DNA of 10,889 nt from NCBI GenBank assembly GCA_913052045.1, contig CAJXDJ010000014.1:1-10889 (forward strand), given 5' to 3'. The notes beneath the pieces were generated by a model. The model was not told the origin of the DNA and did not search any database. It saw nothing but the letters and a program-made list of their open reading frames with translations. Made by a program: the position numbers and the translations under genes. The DNA is from an uncultured Dehalococcoidia bacterium. GTDB taxonomy: Bacteria > Chloroflexota > Dehalococcoidia > Lucifugimonadales > GCA-2712585. Positions 6,674 through 10,889 of this stretch are shown piece by piece (the stretch's first letter is position 1; the number at the start of each line of letters is the position of its first letter).

Positions 6674-6679
6674 ATTATA
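6674..6679 (-). promoter_or_regulatory. Possible -10 element for the hisH-hisA-hisF run
   Basis: A perfect TATAAT lies on the minus strand about 70 bases upstream of the hisH ATG in the divergent gap. No good -35 sits at 16-18 bases (the best TTGTTA is only 13 bases away), so the promoter call is tentative. Confidence 0.28.
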
Positions 6680-6712
6680 CCCTTCGGCAATTTAACAAAT
6701 TATACTTCTGAT

Positions 6713-7177
6713 ATGAAAATAATGAATGTAGTTTTAGTTAAACCAGAGATACCACAAAATACCGGCAACATCATCCGATTATGCGCGAACACAGGCACAC
6801 ATTTACACCTAGTTAGACCATTGGGGTTCAGTTTAGACGAAGCACATGTTCGACGGGCATCGTTGGACTACGGAGATCTAGCCGAAATTACGATCCACGA
6901 GTCAATTGAGTCGGTTTTCAGGATATCTGATATAGATTCAATATACGGTACACTCCCTAACGGACCAATTACCTATACCAGTCCAGTATATCAGCCTAAT
7001 ACCACTGTAATTTTTGGTCCAGAGAGTGCGGGATTGCCAGGCCAGCTAGTTTCAAGACTTAATTATAACAACCAGATCAGCATACCAATGATGCCCTCTA
7101 ATCGCAGCTTGAATCTCTCGAATGCAGTAGCAATCATTGTTTATGAAATATGGCGACAGCTCGGATTTCGCCGGTAA
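6713..7177 (+). CDS. trmL: tRNA (cytidine(34)-2'-O)-methyltransferase, SPOUT family
   Basis: TrmL 2'-O-methylates the wobble base of certain leucine tRNAs using S-adenosylmethionine. The 154-residue product (E. coli TrmL 157) is a minimal SPOUT domain without an RNA-binding extension. Family motifs are VLVKPEIPQNTGNIIRLCA (7-25, with the conserved Arg22), LHLVRPLGF (31-39), IFGPESAGLP (100-109) and the knot-forming SIPMMPSNRSLNLSNAVAI (123-141). I chose the ATG at 6713 because homology begins there; the ATG at 6722 gives MNVVLVKPEIP and fits equally well. A TTG at 6644 or ATG at 6656 would add about 20 residues unlike the family. No Shine-Dalgarno site precedes 6713 or 6722. A TATACT hexamer at 6701-6706 places a possible transcription start at the ATG itself, so a leaderless message is conceivable. 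The gene is divergent from hisH and unrelated to histidine synthesis. Confidence 0.9.
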   Translation: MKIMNVVLVKPEIPQNTGNIIRLCANTGTHLHLVRPLGFSLDEAHVRRASLDYGDLAEITIHESIESVFRISDIDSIYGTLPNGPITYTSPVYQPNTTVIFGPESAGLPGQLVSRLNYNNQISIPMMPSNRSLNLSNAVAIIVYEIWRQLGFRR

Positions 7178-7353
7178 AGCAATTTGATAGCTAAAAATCA
7201 CCATATAACACGTCAAGAGACGCCGCCAATCCACAAAATTATATAATTCAAGGTCGGTGATAGATTTCATGATATCTGTTGTTTTTATGGATTCCCAAGC
7301 CTACAATTATTGTCTTCTTTAGAGACATCGAACAATTACACGGATAATCCGAC

Positions 7354-10131
7354 GTGAAAACCAACCAGTTAATACCGGGTCACATAAAACTCCTACTGCA
7401 TAGACCGTGGCTGGTGATCTGTACAATATTGGTGATCACCATACTGTTAGCCATACCAACAATCTATATGGCACCAGACGAGATTGCATCACAAGACCCT
7501 GGAGGGGAAGTTTTTGACCTCCAAGCTGACATTGATAACCGTTTCTCCGCTCCTACCCATCAGACAGCTTTCCTAGCCGAGGCAAAGAACGGTGACATCC
7601 TTACTAAAAATTCACTATTGGAATTATACAAAAACTCTCAGGAACTACTTAAAAAAGACCAAGCGGGCGATCTTACTCCAGAGGGATTGCCATCCCAACC
7701 ATATTTGTATTCCTTTGTTGACCCGGACACAAGCATTCCAACAATCGGTATAGCTGGCAATATAGCATTCGCAGTTCAAACCGTGCTAATCAGTGATCCA
7801 GACCTTCAGACTTCCCTAGAGCATGCAACAAATGATGAGGTAAAAATAGCCGTTCATAAAATCCTATCCAATCCTGATTTTTCGAACATGAAAGCCTTTT
7901 TAGCAGAAGAATCGTTCAGAGAAAAGCGGATGATCTCTGGCCGAGAAATAGACTACTGGATATCTCCAGCAACAATTTTTACGGTCCTTGCCGACAACGA
8001 GGCTTTAGGAGGCGGAACCCTATCTATCGGGGTAGGCACAGATGAAATCACTCTGGGAAAAGAGCGGTTCAACCGTAATGTCCAATCTACTCTACGTGGT
8101 ACTGAATCATATTATCGGCTGTGGGGAATCGCTATCGATGTGAATTTGGAAGCGGCCGATGAAGGCCAAACAGCCGGCATGTACATCATGTTAACTGTGA
8201 TAGCAGCAACCTTAATCGTATGGATAAGCCTCCGATCTTATTGGGCAATGGTTTTAACTAGTGCAGGATTAGGACTATTGATGGTTTGGCTCAAGGGAAT
8301 TTCTGCTCTCATTGGACTTAAGGGAGGGTTAATCATAGATTTGATCGTGCCGATTGCCATGATATCTCTAGGGGTCGACTTCGCAGTTCATGCCATCCGA
8401 AGGTATCAAGAGGAGAAATCTTCTAGGTTGGACCCCAAATCAGCTTTGGCTGTAGGGTTGTCTGGGGTATTGGGTGCCCTTGTTCTGGCAATGTTATCTG
8501 ACAGCATAGCCTTTCTTGCAAATATATCGTCAGGAATAGAAGCAGTCATCCAATTCGGTATAGCTGCCGCTATAGCAGTATCATCAGCTTTCGTGGTCCT
8601 CGGAATCATCGTCCCCATGACCTTGATGAAAATTGAAGGCCTCCATCCAAGACCCATAATTCATAATCCCAGAATCCAAATTTTATTCAAGCTGTGCGCT
8701 GGAATTGCAACGGCATCTGCATTCGCTGCATCAATACTATTCCTTGTAGCTGCAAGTAAGCCAACTGGTATCATCTTGTTATCTGTAAGCATTATGGTTT
8801 TCCTCGTGATCCCAATCCTTTTGATGCATGCCCGAAAACCCGACACAGTAATCCGGATACCGAATCGAAGTTCACTTGGTCGATTGGACGTCACGACATT
8901 TGTAGAAACCCTTACTATAGGGCTAGCAAAGAGAGCAAGGGTAGTACTTATGTGTACGATCGCTTTCACAGCTATATGCGTTTGGTTTGCACTAAAGCTA
9001 GAACCGACTTTCGACGTAAAGGATTTCTTTGACTACAGGTCAGATTTAGTCGTAAGTCTAGACAAACTTGATGAACACATGGGAACTAAAGCCGGGGAAC
9101 CGGCATTGGCATACATAAAAGGTGATCTAACAAACCCCGATACATTACTTGCGATTAATAAGTTCATAGAAACGCTATCAGATGTGCCTGAAATAGCTAA
9201 ATACGGTGATAATCAGGTTCTTACCGGCCTACATTTGATAGACCTGGTCAAACACGTAACTTCCAATGAATTCCTAGTAGAGACCATAACTCAGACATCG
9301 GGTGTAGCCTTTACGGATGCAAATCTTGACGGAATACCAGACACAAAAGAACAGGTAAACGCCATTTTTGACTTTATAACTATCTATGGCCTACCACTAG
9401 ACCGTAAAACTTTACGCTATACCCCAGAACACATTGGTCAGATCCTATATCATGACACTGTCAACTCAAAGAATAATGTCACAATTTTAGAGGTTCCAAT
9501 AGCAGGTAGTCGCGAACAATCTACGGTAACTTTAGCATACAAGAACTTGGATAAGCGTCTCAATATTTTGGAAAGTAATACAGACATATCGCTCGCGGGC
9601 TTGACCGGCTCCCCATTCACGAGAGATGCCCAACTCCGGGCCACGACGAATACGTTACAACGATCAATGCCCATAGCTGCAGCCGGAGCCTTCCTACTAC
9701 TACTTGTAACGATGAAATCTGTACGATATGCATTGGTGACAATTGTGCCAATAGGTTTGGTCGTGGCATGGCTATATGGGCTAATGTACATCGGGGGATT
9801 CGCCCTAAATTTTGTCACGGCAACCATTGGGGCTCTTTCAATAGGTGTCGGTATAGATTATTCGATCCATATGACTGAGCGATTTAGGGAAGAGCTAAGA
9901 AGAAGTTCTGACAAGTTAACCGCTTTGAGAAAAGCGTCACGTGGAACTGGGGTAGCCTTGGTAGCCTCAGCAGCATCAAGCATAGTTGGCTTCGCCATAA
10001 TTGGCTTCGCACCGATGCCAATGTTCTCTTCATACGGACAACTTACCGCAATAATGATTTTTCTAGCGCTGACTGCATCACTTATAGTATTACCCCCACT
10101 CTTATTTTTCGTAACTCCTACAAACGAATGA
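7354..10131 (+). CDS. RND superfamily exporter, MMPL/HAE3-like
   Basis: This 925-residue inner-membrane protein has the two-fold repeat of RND permeases: a membrane helix (about 18-39), a large extracytoplasmic loop (40-270) and five helices (274-424), then a second copy with a helix (527-547), loop (550-770) and five helices (772-920). The fourth helix of each half carries the proton-relay type motif, GVDFAVH (340-346) and GVGIDYSIH (831-839), with Asp342 and Asp835. Such stand-alone MMPL/HAE3 proteins move lipids, hopanoids or other hydrophobic compounds using the proton gradient; the substrate cannot be read from sequence. No periplasmic adaptor or outer-membrane channel gene is adjacent. 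Two further hydrophobic segments (446-467, 471-491) between the halves would make 14 helices rather than 12. The second loop contains an EF-hand-like sequence. The start is GTG (an in-frame TAA lies 6 bases upstream) with no clear ribosome site, following a 176-base gap after trmL. Confidence 0.88.
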   Translation: MKTNQLIPGHIKLLLHRPWLVICTILVITILLAIPTIYMAPDEIASQDPGGEVFDLQADIDNRFSAPTHQTAFLAEAKNGDILTKNSLLELYKNSQELLKKDQAGDLTPEGLPSQPYLYSFVDPDTSIPTIGIAGNIAFAVQTVLISDPDLQTSLEHATNDEVKIAVHKILSNPDFSNMKAFLAEESFREKRMISGREIDYWISPATIFTVLADNEALGGGTLSIGVGTDEITLGKERFNRNVQSTLRGTESYYRLWGIAIDVNLEAADEGQTAGMYIMLTVIAATLIVWISLRSYWAMVLTSAGLGLLMVWLKGISALIGLKGGLIIDLIVPIAMISLGVDFAVHAIRRYQEEKSSRLDPKSALAVGLSGVLGALVLAMLSDSIAFLANISSGIEAVIQFGIAAAIAVSSAFVVLGIIVPMTLMKIEGLHPRPIIHNPRIQILFKLCAGIATASAFAASILFLVAASKPTGIILLSVSIMVFLVIPILLMHARKPDTVIRIPNRSSLGRLDVTTFVETLTIGLAKRARVVLMCTIAFTAICVWFALKLEPTFDVKDFFDYRSDLVVSLDKLDEHMGTKAGEPALAYIKGDLTNPDTLLAINKFIETLSDVPEIAKYGDNQVLTGLHLIDLVKHVTSNEFLVETITQTSGVAFTDANLDGIPDTKEQVNAIFDFITIYGLPLDRKTLRYTPEHIGQILYHDTVNSKNNVTILEVPIAGSREQSTVTLAYKNLDKRLNILESNTDISLAGLTGSPFTRDAQLRATTNTLQRSMPIAAAGAFLLLLVTMKSVRYALVTIVPIGLVVAWLYGLMYIGGFALNFVTATIGALSIGVGIDYSIHMTERFREELRRSSDKLTALRKASRGTGVALVASAASSIVGFAIIGFAPMPMFSSYGQLTAIMIFLALTASLIVLPPLLFFVTPTNE
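9316..9351 (+). other. EF-hand-like calcium-binding loop within the RND exporter
   Basis: Residues 655-666 read DANLDGIPDTKE. They give acidic or amide ligands at loop positions 1, 3, 5, 9 and 12 (Asp655, Asn657, Asp659, Asp663, Glu666) with Gly at position 6, the pattern of an EF-hand or dockerin-like calcium loop. It falls in the second extracytoplasmic domain, where calcium could structure the loop. Calcium binding is inferred only. Confidence 0.5.
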
Positions 10132-10294
10132 ACCCAACTGAGGACCAAGTTTATCAGAACATATAATCTGAGTCAGACACCATAACCCAGCCTGTGAATC
10201 CGCGGAAGAGATATACACCTGCAAGATCGAACTACATACGCCCTGTTTAACCCCACTAAGTATTTCTCCACGCCTAGGTAACAACAATCCAGCA

Positions 10295-10326
10295 CACTGT
10301 TCACCTCTACAAACGCACTGTTGACC
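10295..10326 (+). repeat. Direct repeat CACTGTTSACC, two copies 21 bases apart
   Basis: CACTGTTCACC (10295-10305) and CACTGTTGACC (10316-10326) match at 10 of 11 positions. Their start-to-start distance of 21 bases is two DNA helix turns, which puts both copies on one face. They lie about 145 bases before the lipoprotein ATG and upstream of its likely promoter, so they could be a regulator's paired binding sites. Chance cannot be excluded. Confidence 0.35.
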
Positions 10327-10400
10327 ATTTTCCGTTGAAAAATTCCGTGTGTTATCTACAGAACATCTGTTAAAATTCCATGAAACCGTTAGATTGCGTA

Positions 10401-10429
10401 TTGTTATATGTCATTATAGGTTTAATAAT
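10401..10429 (+). promoter_or_regulatory. Probable sigma-70-type promoter of the lipoprotein gene
   Basis: TTGTTA (10401-10406) and AATAAT (10424-10429) match the -35 and -10 consensus at 4/6 and 5/6 positions with a 17-base spacer. The predicted transcript would start near 10436, giving a leader of about 35 bases before the ATG at 10471. An overlapping alternative is TTGCGT/TATAGG with a 15-base spacer. Confidence 0.45.
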
Positions 10430-10456
10430 AAAGTCTGGTTAGAAACCGATTTTTTC

Positions 10457-10462
10457 AAAGGT
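10457..10462 (+). promoter_or_regulatory. Ribosome binding site of the lipoprotein gene
   Basis: AAAGGT ends 8 bases before the ATG at 10471, an ordinary Shine-Dalgarno position. It supports that start together with the signal peptide that follows. Confidence 0.5.
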
Positions 10463-10470
10463 AAGTTACT

Positions 10471-10889
10471 ATGAAATTTAAGACCATCATTTCCGTTATT
10501 ATGATAATGACCGTAGTTCTATTTTCCGCTTGCGATGAAGGACGAGCTGGTACTGACGACATGACTGAATCAAAATGGACGGCAAAGGAGCCAAAACAGG
10601 AACGAGTGGGGGCAAACACAGACCTAATAACCCTAAGTGATATAGCAGACCTGGGGTTAGAAGAGGTTGTATCGATTATATACGATTATACTTCTCCATA
10701 TTACAACATAGACGAATGGAACGAACCCTGGACTGGGAATATCACAGTTGACGGAAAAGACCATACCTTAAAGGTATTGATATTTTCAGCCCATCCGATA
10801 CCAGATGGAGCAAGGAATAAGGCTATAGACATGAACCAGGAAGACGGATACTTGACTAAGTTCATCAAGAACGTTTCGATCGGATGTCC
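10471..10889 (+). CDS. Predicted lipoprotein of unknown function (3' end beyond the window)
   Basis: The first 139 residues are visible and the frame is open to the right edge. The protein starts MKFKTIISVIMIMTVVLFSA followed by Cys21. That is a short basic N-terminus, a hydrophobic stretch and a lipobox-like LFSAC, so signal peptidase II processing and lipid anchoring on the outer face of the membrane are likely. Phe at -3 is a less common lipobox residue. After the Cys comes a charged, probably flexible linker (about residues 22-50). A folded region then begins around residue 52 (LITLSDIADLGLEEVVSIIY), with an acidic/aromatic segment (YYNIDEWNEPW) and a beta-like GNITVDGKDHTLKVLIF. I recognise no family and propose no function. 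It has its own promoter and is separated from the exporter by 339 bases, so a functional link to the exporter is not supported. Confidence 0.75.
   Translation, partial: MKFKTIISVIMIMTVVLFSACDEGRAGTDDMTESKWTAKEPKQERVGANTDLITLSDIADLGLEEVVSIIYDYTSPYYNIDEWNEPWTGNITVDGKDHTLKVLIFSAHPIPDGARNKAIDMNQEDGYLTKFIKNVSIGC

Larger units (their letters stand above)
10132..10470. other. 339-base non-coding stretch between the exporter and the lipoprotein gene
   Basis: I see no gene, tRNA or strong terminator here. An ATG-less minus-strand frame crosses the left part but has no recognisable features. The right part is AT-rich and holds a direct repeat (10295-10305 and 10316-10326), a small inverted repeat ACAGA-aca-TCTGT (10358-10370) and the promoter and ribosome site of the lipoprotein gene. 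A 5-base-pair stem, TCAGA/TCTGA (10154-10158 with 10167-10171), follows the exporter stop but lacks a T-run. Confidence 0.5.

Noticed and set aside
7237..7248. 12-base palindrome AATTATATAATT before the exporter gene, with an internal TATAAT
   Set aside because: Pure AT palindromes are common by chance in such DNA, and no -35 element is placed correctly for a promoter.
7342..7352. CGGAT-a-ATCCG inverted repeat just before the exporter GTG
   Set aside because: Only 5-base arms and a single copy; too short to call an operator.
9450..9827. Minus-strand ORF of 125 codons
   Set aside because: Antisense to the exporter's second half; no start signal or family resemblance.
1..10889. CRISPR array, tRNA/rRNA genes, insertion sequence, toxin-antitoxin or defence system
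   Set aside because: No regularly spaced repeats, RNA gene signatures, transposase motifs or defence-type proteins are visible in the sequence.

Overview
The window is a bacterial chromosomal segment of moderate to low GC content, dominated by histidine biosynthesis genes. The gene order, a PHP-family phosphatase next to hisB, a HisG whose C-terminal domain resembles the plant/green-lineage type, and a large stand-alone RND/MMPL exporter would fit an uncultured Chloroflexota (Dehalococcoidia/SAR202-like) genome. That assignment is a guess from general resemblance and cannot be proved here.

Layout. Bases 1 to about 110 hold the C-terminal part of a citrate lyase-like (HpcH/HpaI aldolase family) protein on the minus strand. 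It runs directly into the C-terminal third of hisZ on the plus strand, and the two meet in a GGT/ACC repeat. Neither gene is whole there, so the left edge looks like a rearrangement or an assembly/amplification chimera. A plus-strand run follows: hisZ (end only), hisG, hisD, hisB and a PHP-domain gene, with short gaps or overlaps at three of the four junctions. Facing it is a minus-strand run of hisH, hisA and hisF. A divergent gap of about 110 bases then separates hisH from trmL (tRNA wobble-base 2'-O-methyltransferase). Next come a 925-residue RND/MMPL-family membrane exporter, a 339-base non-coding stretch with a plausible promoter, and the start of a predicted lipoprotein of unknown function that runs off the right edge.

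How the genes work together. HisG, with HisZ as likely regulatory partner, starts the pathway from PRPP and ATP. HisA isomerises the intermediate. HisH/HisF form the glutamine amidotransferase/cyclase that makes imidazole glycerol phosphate and AICAR. HisB dehydrates it, and HisD oxidises histidinol to histidine. The PHP protein is a candidate for histidinol-phosphate phosphatase. HisI, HisE and HisC are not in the window and must be encoded elsewhere. Key catalytic or metal-binding residues of HisD, HisB, HisA, HisF, HisH and the PHP protein are visible, so these genes look functional.

No clearly new multi-gene system is visible. The most noteworthy points are the left-edge junction, a long ACT-like HisG next to a HisZ, the PHP candidate phosphatase, an EF-hand-like loop and two extra membrane segments in the exporter, and a phased repeat upstream of the lipoprotein gene.
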